Assembly (NCBI RefSeq): GCF_904846185.1
Contig: NZ_CAJGZQ010000016.1
Span: 25,522-89,521 of the forward strand
Source: Psychrobacter immobilis
Lineage (GTDB): Bacteria > Pseudomonadota > Gammaproteobacteria > Pseudomonadales > Moraxellaceae
DNA length: 64,000 nt
Direction: 5' to 3'
A model generated the notes under the pieces. It had not been told where the DNA came from. It saw nothing but the letters and a program-made list of their open reading frames with translations, and made no database searches. The stretch's first letter is position 1, and every line of letters begins with the position of its first letter. A program made the position numbers and the translations under genes. Positions 8,835-18,143 of the stretch are shown piece after piece.

Positions 8835-11021
8835 CTAACCTCGGCGCCATGTATGGTATTTCTCAAGCCAGTTTAATACCGTTTCGGGCGCATGATTACG
8901 TTTCCATTCACCAGCCGCGTACTTATTCCCCTCCGCCCACGTTGGATACATATGGATAGTGCCGAGTATTTTATTCAGCCCTAAACCGTGCTTCATCGCC
9001 AGTATGAATTCTGGCATTAAGTCCCCAGCATGCTCAGCGACGATGGTCACGCCCAGTATTTTATCTTTGCCTTTAGGCGTAATGACTTTGATAAAACCAT
9101 GATTGGCACTTTCCGTCACCGCGCGATCTAAGTCTTTAAAGTTGTAGCGGGTAATTTCAAAATCGATGCCTTTTTCGATAGCTTCTTGCTCATTTAAGCC
9201 CACGCGTGCGACTTCTGGATCGATAAAGGTTGTCCACGGAATGACGCGGTAATCGACTTTAAACTTCTTTAGATGTCCAAACAAACCATTTACGGCGGCG
9301 TACCATGCCTGATGGGAGGCCACATGAGTAAATTGGTAAGGACCAGCGACATCACCAGCGGCGTAGATATTAGGGTAAAGGGTTTCTAAATAGTCATCGG
9401 TATCAATCGTACGCTCCGTTTCGATGCCCAAATTTTCAAGGCCATAACCTTGTAAGCGGGCACTACGTCCAACGGCACAAAGCAACTCATCATATTCAAT
9501 TGCGATTTCTTGCTTGTTTTGACGGTCTTGCTTAACGGTACTGCCGCCTTGCGCTTCAACGATAATGAACTTTTTACCATCGCGAGTTTCACAGCGAATC
9601 GCTTGATGCGAGGTTAAAATATTTACGCCGCTCTCAACGAGGACTTTCTGCGCAAATTCTGAGACTTCCACGTCTTCTTTTTTCATCAGACGCGCGCCTC
9701 TTTCGATTTGGGTCACATTGGAGCCTAAGCGTGCAAAGGCTTGCGCCAGCTCAGAGCCGATTGGTCCGCCGCCAAGGACGACCAGCTTTTTCGGTGCTGC
9801 TTCTAATTCGGTAAATTTATTCCATATAGTATCGCTGGTCACATAGCCGGTTTCTTTCAAACCCGGTAAGTCTGGGATAAATGGACGCGCGCCAGTAGCG
9901 ATAACGATGGAGCGTGCGGTAAGGGTTTGCGTGCCACCATCGTTTAGCGCAATATCTACTGTCCACGGGTCGATGAATTTGGCATAGCCTTTTAGCACTT
10001 CGACACCCAAGTCCGTATAACGCTCGACGCTATCATTTGGGGCGATGTCAGCGATGACTTTATGAATGCGGGTCATGACGTTCTTAAATGAAAACTCTGG
10101 TGGTGTATTCTCCAAGCCGTAACGATCAGCATGGCGCATTTGTTCTGCCACTTTTGCGCTTTTAATGAGGGCTTTACTGGGTACACAGCCATAGTTTAAG
10201 CAGTCACCACCCATCTCGCCCGCTTCGATTAAGGTTACTTTTGCTCGGACGGTCGCCGCGATATAGCTAGTGACTAGCCCGCCAGCACCTGCGCCAATCA
10301 CGATCATGTTCCGATCGAATTTTTTTGGTTTACTATAGTTTTTATAGACGCGGCGTTTTTTTAGCATATTTAATATGCCTTTTGCGATTAATGGGAAAAA
10401 ACCTAACAACGCAAATGAGACAATCAAATTAAACGATAAAATTCCCGACAAACTGTCAATTTGCGCCAATTGCGTACCTGCATTGACATACACGAAGGTA
10501 CCAGCGAGCATACCGATTTGGCTTACCCAATAGAATGTCCTCGCTTTAATCGCGGTGACACCCATGAGTAAATTAATCAAAAAGAACGGAAATATCGGCA
10601 CTAAGCGTAGGGTAAATAAGTAAAATCCGCCTTCTTTTTCGACGCCAGCATCAATGGCTGCTAAGCGCTCAGGAAAGCGCTGCTTAATCGTATCACGCAG
10701 TAAATAACGTGAGGTTAAAAAGGCGAGTGTCGCGCCAATACTGGAGGCAAATGAGGCGACCAGTAACCCTTGCCATAAACCAAATAATGCGCCAGCTGCC
10801 AAGGTTAAAATAGCGGCACCCGGTAAGGATAGGGCGGTGACAACGATATAAAGTAAAAAGAATCCACCGATAATCAATAATGGTGATTGCGTTTTATAGT
10901 CGTTAAATTGCGCCATTGAGCCTTTTAAACCGTCAAGCGTCAGTAATTGATTGAGGTCAAAGTAGAAAAAGCTTGCTGCCAATATTAATATTAACAGTAT
11001 TAACAATATGCTTTTAATCAT
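8835..11021 (-). CDS. TVP38/TMEM64 membrane domain fused to flavin disulfide reductase
   Basis: This 728-residue protein is a two-part fusion. Residues 1 to about 230 form a TVP38/TMEM64 (SNARE-associated, DedA-like) membrane domain, with hydrophobic spans and the LRLVPIFPFFLINLLMG wording of that family. From about residue 237 there is a complete class I pyridine nucleotide-disulfide oxidoreductase: FAD site VIGAGAGGLVTSY, redox motif GGDCLNYGCVPSK (Cys-x4-Cys), NAD(P) site VLGGGPIGSELAQAF, and a C-terminal dimer domain with MYPTWAEGNKY, which lacks the HPT-type His-Glu wording of lipoamide dehydrogenases. It resembles mercuric-reductase-like proteins but has no heavy-metal domain. In E. coli the TVP38 proteins YdjX/YdjZ sit upstream of ynjBCD, so this is a fused version of similar context. 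Confidence 0.88.
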   Translation of the reverse strand: MIKSILLILLILILAASFFYFDLNQLLTLDGLKGSMAQFNDYKTQSPLLIIGGFFLLYIVVTALSLPGAAILTLAAGALFGLWQGLLVASFASSIGATLAFLTSRYLLRDTIKQRFPERLAAIDAGVEKEGGFYLFTLRLVPIFPFFLINLLMGVTAIKARTFYWVSQIGMLAGTFVYVNAGTQLAQIDSLSGILSFNLIVSFALLGFFPLIAKGILNMLKKRRVYKNYSKPKKFDRNMIVIGAGAGGLVTSYIAATVRAKVTLIEAGEMGGDCLNYGCVPSKALIKSAKVAEQMRHADRYGLENTPPEFSFKNVMTRIHKVIADIAPNDSVERYTDLGVEVLKGYAKFIDPWTVDIALNDGGTQTLTARSIVIATGARPFIPDLPGLKETGYVTSDTIWNKFTELEAAPKKLVVLGGGPIGSELAQAFARLGSNVTQIERGARLMKKEDVEVSEFAQKVLVESGVNILTSHQAIRCETRDGKKFIIVEAQGGSTVKQDRQNKQEIAIEYDELLCAVGRSARLQGYGLENLGIETERTIDTDDYLETLYPNIYAAGDVAGPYQFTHVASHQAWYAAVNGLFGHLKKFKVDYRVIPWTTFIDPEVARVGLNEQEAIEKGIDFEITRYNFKDLDRAVTESANHGFIKVITPKGKDKILGVTIVAEHAGDLMPEFILAMKHGLGLNKILGTIHMYPTWAEGNKYAAGEWKRNHAPETVLNWLEKYHTWRRG

Positions 11022-11281
11022 AAAATATCCGGCTAAGTAGTAGAGCGAAGGCTAAAGTCATCGTCATTCTTTTATGATTAAGAACCTTGACCATGTTAGT
11101 GGTAATGACAAGTTAGTGGTAACGATAATTGCGTTAAGTTTTTTGCATGGTTTGTGCATTTATATACAATAAAACAGCTAACTTAGTAGTCTTCATAGTA
11201 TAGCGCTTGAGTTTCGGACGCTAGTATTTATATTCTTGCATGTTCAATCCAGTCCAATCTAACGATAAATATGACTGATGT

Positions 11282-11686
11282 TTAGGCTAAAGAAACTTTT
11301 TTGCCCAAGGTTAAGGTATCCCAGTCTCTCATTAAGAAAAGCGCCAAACACGCAGCCAACATCGGCCATGCTGCAAAGAACAACAAGTTATCAAAAGGCT
11401 TGAGATATAAGCCAAAGGTTGAGAACGTCGAAATCGAATGAAGTAGCAAGATAATGCCGTAAGTCCAAGTTTTGAATAATCCTGTGACGAACAACAGAAT
11501 GAGGATGAATTGAGCCGCGCCAATGACATAAAACACGGTGTCGCCTATACTTTCAAAACCATAAAAACTAGAAAAGACGCCTGCGGCATGATCAGGATTA
11601 ATCAGCTTATCTAAAGTCCAGACTAAAAAAACAATGAAAATACCCAGTCGAAGCAATAACAGTGAAAGAGGGAGATGTTTTGGCAT
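11282..11686 (-). CDS. DoxX-like small membrane protein
   Basis: This 134-residue protein has about four hydrophobic segments and an N-terminal LLLLRLGIFIVFLVWTLDKL pattern, like the DoxX/DoxD family of small membrane proteins. Relatives often work with thiol or quinone redox enzymes and respond to electrophile stress. An AAGAAG ribosome site lies before the ATG. A TGAGTGATTACTCA palindrome-like site lies about 120 bp upstream, the same element found before the TetR and AhpD-like genes. I infer shared control. The biochemical role is not known. Confidence 0.75.
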   Translation of the reverse strand: MPKHLPLSLLLLRLGIFIVFLVWTLDKLINPDHAAGVFSSFYGFESIGDTVFYVIGAAQFILILLFVTGLFKTWTYGIILLLHSISTFSTFGLYLKPFDNLLFFAAWPMLAACLALFLMRDWDTLTLGKKVSLA

Positions 11687-11807
11687 AAGTTATTTCTTCT
11701 TAATAAGCGTTGAAAGTGAGTGCGAAAGAGTTTGGCAAGTCTAATCAATGGAATATCTGGCAATGACTACTATTGTTAGGTAGTAAGCATGAATAAAGTG
11801 TTTATTT

Positions 11808-11821
11808 TGAGTGATTACTCA
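11808..11821. promoter_or_regulatory. Putative TetR operator upstream of the DoxX-like gene
   Basis: TGAGTGATTACTCA is the most symmetric copy of the recurring element. It lies 122 bp before the leftward DoxX-like start codon. Confidence 0.5.
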
Positions 11822-11989
11822 AAATTAGATAAAATACTAACGCTCAGTAGGTCAATAAACTGCATTGTAGTTGTTATTGAATGGTTGTTCAAGTTCGTAG
11901 CCTCAAGCATGCTACTGTTCGAGAGTATCGTTACGTTTTTCAACCAAAGCAGCAAGGCTCGCTTAAAGGTGCTCGTTTGTTACATAATA

Positions 11990-12030
11990 AAAAGCCTTTC
12001 ATAGACTGATATAGTCCATGAAAGGCTTTT
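11990..12030. terminator. Bidirectional-type terminator hairpin after the YaiL-like gene
   Basis: The arm aaaagcctttcatagact pairs with agtccatgaaaggctttt, leaving a very short loop. T-rich tracts occur on both strands. It lies 34 bp after the YaiL-like stop codon (leftward gene). Confidence 0.75.
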
Positions 12031-12063
12031 CGCTTACATGATAAGCATCAAGACATTGAACGG

Positions 12064-12597
12064 TTACCACATCAAATCATCTGGAATCACATAGGCGGCA
12101 TAAGGATCATCTTCTGCCAGTACTTCTTCTGATGTATCGTTAGACACGACTATGAAGCCCTCCATTTTCGCATCGATGCGATCTGCCAACGGACGAGGAA
12201 GGAGGGCATAGCCTTCTTCTAAGCGTGCAATCACCACATGACCGGCGACGATTTGCTCATATAGTTTTTGAGTGACAAAGATTTTTTTAACCTTAGCATT
12301 ATCGACAAATTGATAATTAACCTCGCCATTGGTATCAGCAATCTGATGCTGCTTAATCATTTGTACGATATTGGCCTTGAGCATCTTCTCTTCTAAAACA
12401 CGTTGTTTTTCTTGATTGAGCTTTTGATCTTTCTCTAGTTTTTTCGCTTGGGCTTCTGCCAACGCTTTTTTTGCTTCCATGCTTTCTGAGTCACCAGTAC
12501 GCTTGGCATGCTGAGTCTGCTTGCTGATTTTCTTGGCTTTTTTGCTATCCACCAATCCCGCTTTTAATAACTGAGCCTGTAGGGCATTTTTTGCCAT
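12064..12597 (-). CDS. yaiL: DUF2058 family protein (YaiL-like)
   Basis: This 177-residue cytoplasmic protein begins MAKNALQAQLLKAGLVDSKKAKK and is rich in Lys, Glu and Ala between residues 20 and 85, which reads as a long charged helix or coiled coil. That N-terminus and the C-terminal half with RLEEGYALLPRPLADRI are characteristic of DUF2058 (YaiL) proteins, described as nucleoprotein or polynucleotide-associated. No catalytic motif is visible. It appears to be a single-gene unit with a strong terminator behind it. Confidence 0.85.
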   Translation of the reverse strand: MAKNALQAQLLKAGLVDSKKAKKISKQTQHAKRTGDSESMEAKKALAEAQAKKLEKDQKLNQEKQRVLEEKMLKANIVQMIKQHQIADTNGEVNYQFVDNAKVKKIFVTQKLYEQIVAGHVVIARLEEGYALLPRPLADRIDAKMEGFIVVSNDTSEEVLAEDDPYAAYVIPDDLMW

Positions 12598-12768
12598 AAT
12601 TCCATCACCTAGATAAGGATACTTAAATCATAAATGCTAAAAAACCATTGTAGCAAAATTCGCTACGGCATGTTGTTAGACGATGACAAGACTTTTTTTA
12701 ATTATGGTAGAAGTGGGCACACATCGCTGGCTGAAGCCATTTAAATTGGTTATTATCAAGGCAGTGGA

Positions 12769-12833
12769 TATGCTTTTTCTGCCGATATGCTTTTTGGTAA
12801 CTATGTTCTTTGGTAACCATGTTTTTCGGTGAC
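12769..12833. repeat. Degenerate 16-bp tandem repeat before the universal stress gene
   Basis: Four units follow head to tail: tatgctttttctgccga, tatgctttttggtaac, tatgttctttggtaac and catgtttttcggtgac. They end 61 bp before the universal stress protein start. Function is unknown; a multi-site promoter element or replication slippage are both possible. Confidence 0.5.
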
Positions 12834-12894
12834 CATATTTATAGTGGGCATAGAAAGCTGTATAGGATTAAATCGTTAAATTTAAGGACGGAAT

Positions 12895-13758
12895 ATGACA
12901 ACATCACAGCACATTTTAGCCTGTATAGACGGCTCGGCAGTGACTGAATCGGTTTGTGACTATGCAGCATGGTATGCCAGTAAGTTAAATTTACCCGTAG
13001 CGTTGTTACATGTGAGTGAGGTTCCAGCCTCGACCAGACGCGATTTGTCAGGCGCAATAGGAGTCAATAGCCGCCAGTTTTTATTGGAGGAATTGACACA
13101 GTTAGACGAGCAAAGAGCGAAGGTGGTGAACAGTTATAGCAATGCTTTGGTACAAGACGCAAAAAGCCATATCCAAGGCAACTTTACTCAGGTCGATATT
13201 CGTATCTACCAACGTCGCGGCAAGCTGTTACCTGCCATTGAGCATTTTAAAGCAGAAAATCGTGCCATCGTCATGGGACGCCGAGGTGAAGATCACAAAA
13301 GCAGCCGTATTAATATCGGTAGCCAAATCGAAACCGTTGCCCGCGCATCTGACGTTCCTATATTGATTTGCTCAGAGACGTTCAAAGAGCCTAGCTCATA
13401 TATGATAGCTTTTGATGGTAGCAAAACGGCTATTAAAGCAGCATGGATGGTTGCGAGAAGTCCTGTGCTAAAAGGATTGCAAGGTCATATCGTCATGATA
13501 GGCAATCATAACGACGCGTCAAAACAGAGCTTAAGCGCCGCAGCGGCACAATTGGAGGATGCAGGTTTTAGCGTAGCGGCACATCATTTATCTGCCTCCG
13601 ATGCCGTTGATGGCTTGTTAAGATTTCAGGTAGAAAACCACATTGATATCATGGTGGTGGGTGCTTATGGACATTCGAAATTGCAACAATTATTTCTTGG
13701 TAGTACCACGACAGAAATTATCGCCAGCACGCTATCTCCTGTGATTTTAGTACGTTGA
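12895..13758 (+). CDS. Universal stress protein with two UspA domains
   Basis: This 287-residue protein consists of two tandem UspA folds, about residues 1-152 and 158-287. The first contains MGRRGEDHKSSRINIGS and the second VVGAYGHSKLQQLFLGSTT. Both resemble the G-x2-G-x9-G-(S/T) nucleotide-binding loop, although the first is less exact. Tandem-Usp proteins of this length act in the cytoplasm in stress survival. An AGGA ribosome site lies 6-7 bases before the ATG. A four-unit tandem repeat lies in its promoter region. No partner gene is adjacent in the same direction except the cupin gene 124 bp on. Confidence 0.9.
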   Translation: MTTSQHILACIDGSAVTESVCDYAAWYASKLNLPVALLHVSEVPASTRRDLSGAIGVNSRQFLLEELTQLDEQRAKVVNSYSNALVQDAKSHIQGNFTQVDIRIYQRRGKLLPAIEHFKAENRAIVMGRRGEDHKSSRINIGSQIETVARASDVPILICSETFKEPSSYMIAFDGSKTAIKAAWMVARSPVLKGLQGHIVMIGNHNDASKQSLSAAAAQLEDAGFSVAAHHLSASDAVDGLLRFQVENHIDIMVVGAYGHSKLQQLFLGSTTTEIIASTLSPVILVR

Positions 13759-13882
13759 AAACTCGGTAAGGTTTATAATAGCGAGGTGCAATCATTGCGC
13801 CTTCAGCTGTCGATAACGTTCAATAATCATATCTGACGTTTGCTAAAGGATCATCTCATCATACTATTTTTGGACATGGTTT

Positions 13883-14551
13883 ATGCTTATTCATGCAGAC
13901 TTTACCCGCCGCGCTGCCCTTACACCTGAACAACACCAGTGGATTAAGTCACCACAAAATGGAGTAGAGCGCGTGATGCTTGACCGTGTGGGTGCAGAAA
14001 AAGCACGTGCCACTAGCCTTGTACGCTATGCGCCCAATTCTTATTTTCCGCATCATCTACATCCGGGTGGTGAAGAGATTTTAGTATTGTCAGGTACTTT
14101 TTCTGCAGATGACAAACATTACCCAGCAGGTTGGTATTTGCGCAATCCACCGACCTCAGGACACAAGCCTTATAGTGATGAAGGCGCAGTGATTTTCGTC
14201 AAGCTACGTCAAATGCCAGCTGATGAACCTCATTATGTGGCTATCAATACTAAAGATAAGGCTCATTGGCAACAACAGGGCAGCCGTGATGTTTGTCCTC
14301 TATTCTCGGGTGATAATGAGCAAGTGAGTTTGCAGCGTATCAAGGCAGGCGAGTTACTGTTTAATGAGGCAATCTGTGGCGGTGCAGAAATACTGGTGTT
14401 AGCAGGCGAGTTGATAGATGAGGGTCAAGTTTATCAGCGCGGCAGCTGGATACGTCTGCCAGCAGGTGAGCATGCGCAAATACAGGCAGGATCTGAAGGA
14501 GCTACAGTGTATCTCAAGACAGGTCATTTAATGCAAGTGATAGGGTTGTAG
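13883..14551 (+). CDS. ChrR-like double-cupin protein
   Basis: This 222-residue protein has two cupin barrels. The first carries the metal-site wording FPHHLHPGGEEILVLSG, near residue 50, as in the C-terminal cupin of ChrR-type anti-sigma factors. The second repeat (AEILVLAGELIDEG) lacks the matching histidines and is probably structural. There is no N-terminal zinc-binding anti-sigma domain and no sigma factor gene nearby, so an anti-sigma role is unlikely. It may be a metal-dependent dioxygenase or sensor. A 26-base hairpin follows the gene. Confidence 0.8.
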   Translation: MLIHADFTRRAALTPEQHQWIKSPQNGVERVMLDRVGAEKARATSLVRYAPNSYFPHHLHPGGEEILVLSGTFSADDKHYPAGWYLRNPPTSGHKPYSDEGAVIFVKLRQMPADEPHYVAINTKDKAHWQQQGSRDVCPLFSGDNEQVSLQRIKAGELLFNEAICGGAEILVLAGELIDEGQVYQRGSWIRLPAGEHAQIQAGSEGATVYLKTGHLMQVIGL

Positions 14552-14568
14552 GGGTAGTGATCACATTT

Positions 14569-14594
14569 TATGAGCAGCTCACCAGCTGCTCATA
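14569..14594 (+). terminator. Hairpin after the cupin gene
   Basis: The arms tatgagcagct and agctgctcata are perfect complements around a 4-base loop. The T-content after it is low, so termination is likely but not certain. Confidence 0.5.
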
Positions 14595-14731
14595 TTCTAC
14601 AATGTCACTATACTTTTATTTAGACAACAAAAGTAGATAAGCAGTGGAGTAATGATTAGTAACGCAAAATTTATCAATCATTATTTAAACCGCTTTCAAA
14701 ATAGTTCAAAAATACAAAACGTCATTGCTTA

Positions 14732-15475
14732 TCACTCTATACTTTGGGCATCCTCTCGTTTGACAATTTTATGCTGGTCTTCTGTGCTATCGACTTTCCA
14801 ATAGCTAGATATGTACAAATGCGTTTTGGGTATTGGGCGATCTACCTTAAAATAATGGCGTAGAGCGCGCATACTATGGAACTCGCAAGCTGCCCAAACA
14901 GCAGGTTGTCCTGCTAGCCACGTAAGCGTTTTAACGCGATCAAGTAATGGGCTAGTTTCTGCATTTGGATGCGCGTTTATCACCCAATGAATATCAACGT
15001 TGTCTGGCTTCTTGAGTAGTTGCTTATCTGTTTCAGTGGTAATCTCAAGGACTGCATAGCCGTGTGCGTTAGCAGGTAGCTGGGCAAGATTGACGGTAAT
15101 CGCCGGCAGCGCTGTCATATCACCGATCAATAAAAACCAATCAGCCTCATTGTTAATCAGCTTCTTTGGTCCAGGGCCACCTACCAATATTTGCTCGCCC
15201 ACTTGGGCGTTACGTGCCCATGCTGAAGCAGGGCCTTCTGTCTCGTGCAACACAAAATCGACATCTATTTCGTCATCACGTTGAAGGCTGACGGTATAGG
15301 TGCGCATCAATGGTCGAGTGTCATCGCCTTGAGGGAATATTAGCTTAATGTACGCGCTTTCTTGATCTGCCGGAAAATCAGTCAATCCAGCACCGCCAAG
15401 CGTGACGCGGCACATATGTGGCGTGAGGTATTTACTTCCAATTACATCTAGCATTCTTGGGGTAGGTTTGGCCAT
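14732..15475 (-). CDS. Siderophore-interacting protein (ViuB/SIP-type ferric reductase)
   Basis: This 247-residue cytoplasmic flavoprotein belongs to the SIP family, which releases iron by reducing ferric siderophores using NAD(P)H. The FAD-binding barrel includes MRTYTVSLQRDDEIDVDFVLH (shortened: MRTYTV, DVDFVLH) and GPASAWARNAQVGEQILVGGPG. The nucleotide-binding half ends with WAACEFHSMRALRHYF and SYWKVDSTED, both typical. An AGGAAAG ribosome site precedes the ATG. It lies 98 bp downstream of a siderophore receptor gene on the same strand, so they probably share a Fur-controlled transcript. Confidence 0.9.
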   Translation of the reverse strand: MAKPTPRMLDVIGSKYLTPHMCRVTLGGAGLTDFPADQESAYIKLIFPQGDDTRPLMRTYTVSLQRDDEIDVDFVLHETEGPASAWARNAQVGEQILVGGPGPKKLINNEADWFLLIGDMTALPAITVNLAQLPANAHGYAVLEITTETDKQLLKKPDNVDIHWVINAHPNAETSPLLDRVKTLTWLAGQPAVWAACEFHSMRALRHYFKVDRPIPKTHLYISSYWKVDSTEDQHKIVKREDAQSIE

Positions 15476-15573
15476 ATTAATACTTTCCTTTATTTAACTG
15501 TTTCATATTTTTAGCCCATTTATTAGATTTGGTTGAGATTGATATTCTCTGGTAATGGTAAGTTCTACATTGC

Positions 15574-17787
15574 CTAAAAATTGGCTTTTAGGCTGACGGA
15601 TATTTGGCGCTCAGGTCCCATCCAGCAATTGTTAATATCATAACAAGCGCCGACATAGGTCTTATCAAAGAGATTGTTGATACTCGCGCCGACAGTGAGC
15701 ATCGGATTGATTTGATAATTACCGCCAATGTCTACCAACGTCACGCTTGGTAATTCGTCTGAGTTTTGCTTATCAAGTTGCATACCGCCTTCATAGCGTA
15801 CGCCAGCATTGAGACTGAGCTTGTCAGTAGCATAATAATCTGTCCACAATGTTGCCTTGTGCTTCGCCGTTTGCGCAGGGGTATTGCCGACCACATCAGG
15901 GTTGAATTCATCCTCTGTAATCTCAGCATCGGTATAGCTGTAGCTTGCCGCGACATCTACCCAGTCGTTGAGCATATGACTGCCCGAAACTTCAAATCCT
16001 TTAGAGGTAATTTCACCCGTTTGAACTTTTTGTTGATAATTAGATGGGTTCGTCACTATGACATTTTTTTGAGTGATATCAAATACCGCAAGCGTGCCTT
16101 GTGTGGCGCGATTGGCAGAGAGATATTTGACACCAGCCTCTAGCTGATCGGCAGTCGTTGGCTTAAATGGCGCATTGGTAATAAAGTTACTACCGACCAC
16201 TGGCTGAAACGACTGAGAATAGCTTGCATAAGGAGATAGACCATTATCAAAGTCGTAAATGGCTGCGAGACGACCACTGGTTTTTGAGGCATCATTGTTA
16301 ATTGTTTTTTCATTATAAATAACGCCTTTAGTGGCTTCGGTTTGCTCAGTACTACTATCAAAATTGTCGTGACGTAAGCCTGCTACCACTGTCAAATCTT
16401 GCCATTTCATCTCATCTTGTACATAAAAACCAAGCTGGCTTTGTTCAATGTTTTCATTTTGACGATAAGCCTCTAAAGGCAACGTATCGGCATTTATTTG
16501 TGAGTAATCTGGATTGGATAAGTCAAGATTTGGCGTGCCATTTGCGCCAGCATCATAATAAGTGGCGGTACTGTCTGTCTCTTGATACTCAATACCAAAT
16601 AATAAATTGTGCGAGGTATTGGTAGTATCTAGCTGATAAGCAAGTTGGTTGTCCGTGGTCCAGTTGTTCATGCTCTCATCGGTAGTATAGGCTACGCGGT
16701 TGAGTATCTTATCACTGCCGTTTACAAACCCGCTGTTGTACATATTACGCTGCTGCGCCTCGGCATCGGTATAGCGCGTGATATGTTTAAAGGTGAGCGT
16801 ATCATTGATGTTCCAGTTCACCGTGACACTCGGCATGAGTACTTCTTTGCTGAAGTGATTCCACTCATCGCCGGCATAGGCGTCACTGCCCAGTTTTCCA
16901 TAGCTGGCATGGTAGACAGTGCCAACGGCAGGCAGTGGAGTGGAAGGCACCATTTCCGGATCATCTTGATAAAACAGATTGGCAAGAACGGACACATCTT
17001 TTGTCGGTTGCCATTCCAGTGACGGATTGATCAGGGTACGTTCTTCTTCTGTGGTTTGCATCTGCCCGTCTTTTTGTCGTTTTAATGCCACCAGTCGATA
17101 ATTGATTGTGTCTGTGATAGGTCCTGTCGTATCGACCGCCACTTCTTTTAGGTTTTGATTACCCACTCGCAACTGTACCTCAGATGCTTGAGTGCTTTTT
17201 GGGGTTTTGGCGACTTGATTGACCATGCCACCTGGAGATGCATAGCCATAGAGTGAGGATGCGGGCCCTTTGACTACTTCGACTGCTTCTGTTGCGTAGA
17301 TATCAACTTGCGGCATCAGATTCCAAGCCCCATCGTAGGGCAGTCTTAATCCATCGTAAAAATTGGAGTAAGTCTTAAAACCGCGAATATTGTATTCATC
17401 AAAGATGGACACCGTACCGCGACTCTCAGTACTCACCCCTGGCTCATAACGTAACGCTGCATTGACACTGTCTGCTTGACGTTTTTGTAACAGCGCTTGA
17501 TCGATTCTCGTATAGCTCATGGGCGCATCATTAGGATCTAACGCTGTTTTGGTGCCTGTGCTACGGTAGTTGTCGGCATAGACAGTAATGGTATCCAAGG
17601 TGGTCGATGGTGTCACGGTCTCATTATTATTAACATCATTATCAACGTCGTTCTCAACACTGTTTTCGATGTTATTCGGCATTGTCTCAGCATAAGCTGC
17701 ATGGCTCAAACCCATTACCAATCCCAGTTGCACCGCGAGAGTTAAACGTTTTTGACGAATGGATGTAGACGTTGAGATAAAACGCAT
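15574..17787 (-). CDS. TonB-dependent siderophore receptor (FhuA/FhuE-type)
   Basis: This outer-membrane receptor of about 737 residues imports a ferric siderophore with energy from TonB. The frame opens at 17862, but the ATG at 17787 (or 17790) is preferred: AAGGA lies at proper distance and the longer start would overlap a Fur box. A signal peptide with SHAAYA cleavage follows. The TonB box region is DTITVYADN, the plug domain contains YNIRGFKTYSNFYDG and VVKGPASSLYGYASPGGMVNQV, and the barrel ends in a terminal phenylalanine. Hydroxamate-type siderophores are likely but not proven. Confidence 0.92.
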   Translation of the reverse strand: MRFISTSTSIRQKRLTLAVQLGLVMGLSHAAYAETMPNNIENSVENDVDNDVNNNETVTPSTTLDTITVYADNYRSTGTKTALDPNDAPMSYTRIDQALLQKRQADSVNAALRYEPGVSTESRGTVSIFDEYNIRGFKTYSNFYDGLRLPYDGAWNLMPQVDIYATEAVEVVKGPASSLYGYASPGGMVNQVAKTPKSTQASEVQLRVGNQNLKEVAVDTTGPITDTINYRLVALKRQKDGQMQTTEEERTLINPSLEWQPTKDVSVLANLFYQDDPEMVPSTPLPAVGTVYHASYGKLGSDAYAGDEWNHFSKEVLMPSVTVNWNINDTLTFKHITRYTDAEAQQRNMYNSGFVNGSDKILNRVAYTTDESMNNWTTDNQLAYQLDTTNTSHNLLFGIEYQETDSTATYYDAGANGTPNLDLSNPDYSQINADTLPLEAYRQNENIEQSQLGFYVQDEMKWQDLTVVAGLRHDNFDSSTEQTEATKGVIYNEKTINNDASKTSGRLAAIYDFDNGLSPYASYSQSFQPVVGSNFITNAPFKPTTADQLEAGVKYLSANRATQGTLAVFDITQKNVIVTNPSNYQQKVQTGEITSKGFEVSGSHMLNDWVDVAASYSYTDAEITEDEFNPDVVGNTPAQTAKHKATLWTDYYATDKLSLNAGVRYEGGMQLDKQNSDELPSVTLVDIGGNYQINPMLTVGASINNLFDKTYVGACYDINNCWMGPERQISVSLKANF

Positions 17788-17844
17788 CATATTTCCTTGT
17801 AAATTATTAAATGCCGAAAGCGAAAGAAAAAGAATAATAACATT

Positions 17845-17863
17845 AATGATTATCATTATCATT
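17845..17863. promoter_or_regulatory. Fur box before the siderophore receptor gene
   Basis: aatgattatcattatcatt reads as three overlapping GATAAT/ATTATC-type hexamers, matching the 19-bp Fur consensus closely. It lies 58 bp before the chosen start and could also influence the divergent PepSY gene. Confidence 0.75.
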
Positions 17864-18143
17864 AAAAATTTACAAACAAAGCGCTGTTAGTAAGATGTCG
17901 AGTGAAGTGGCCCCATTTTTAGCCCATCAAGATGACTATGATGCAAACATGAAAATTGAAGAAACGCCTTAATATGACGATAATTTTTGACTGTAAGCAA
18001 TGGTGTTTACAAGGCTTTTCTCGTATGATGCAGCCGTCTATTTGGAATCAACTTTTAGATCAACAGACAGACAGGATTTATTACTACTATTAATAGGTCT
18101 AGGTCGTTCATTGAGCAACCAAAGATTGTTAAAGGTCATATTT

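Noticed and set aside
11789..12004. 71-codon ORF on the plus strand
   Set aside because: It overlaps the operator and a terminator, has no ribosome site and no recognisable protein features.
12769..12833. CRISPR-like array
   Set aside because: Units are contiguous, degenerate and 16 bp, with no spacers and no cas genes in the window.
13883..14551. Cupin protein as a true anti-sigma factor
   Set aside because: It lacks the zinc-binding anti-sigma domain and there is no sigma factor gene beside it.
17788..17862. Longer N-terminus for the first siderophore receptor
   Set aside because: It would put a Fur box inside the coding sequence, and the added residues are not signal-peptide-like; the ATG at 17787 has a better ribosome site.
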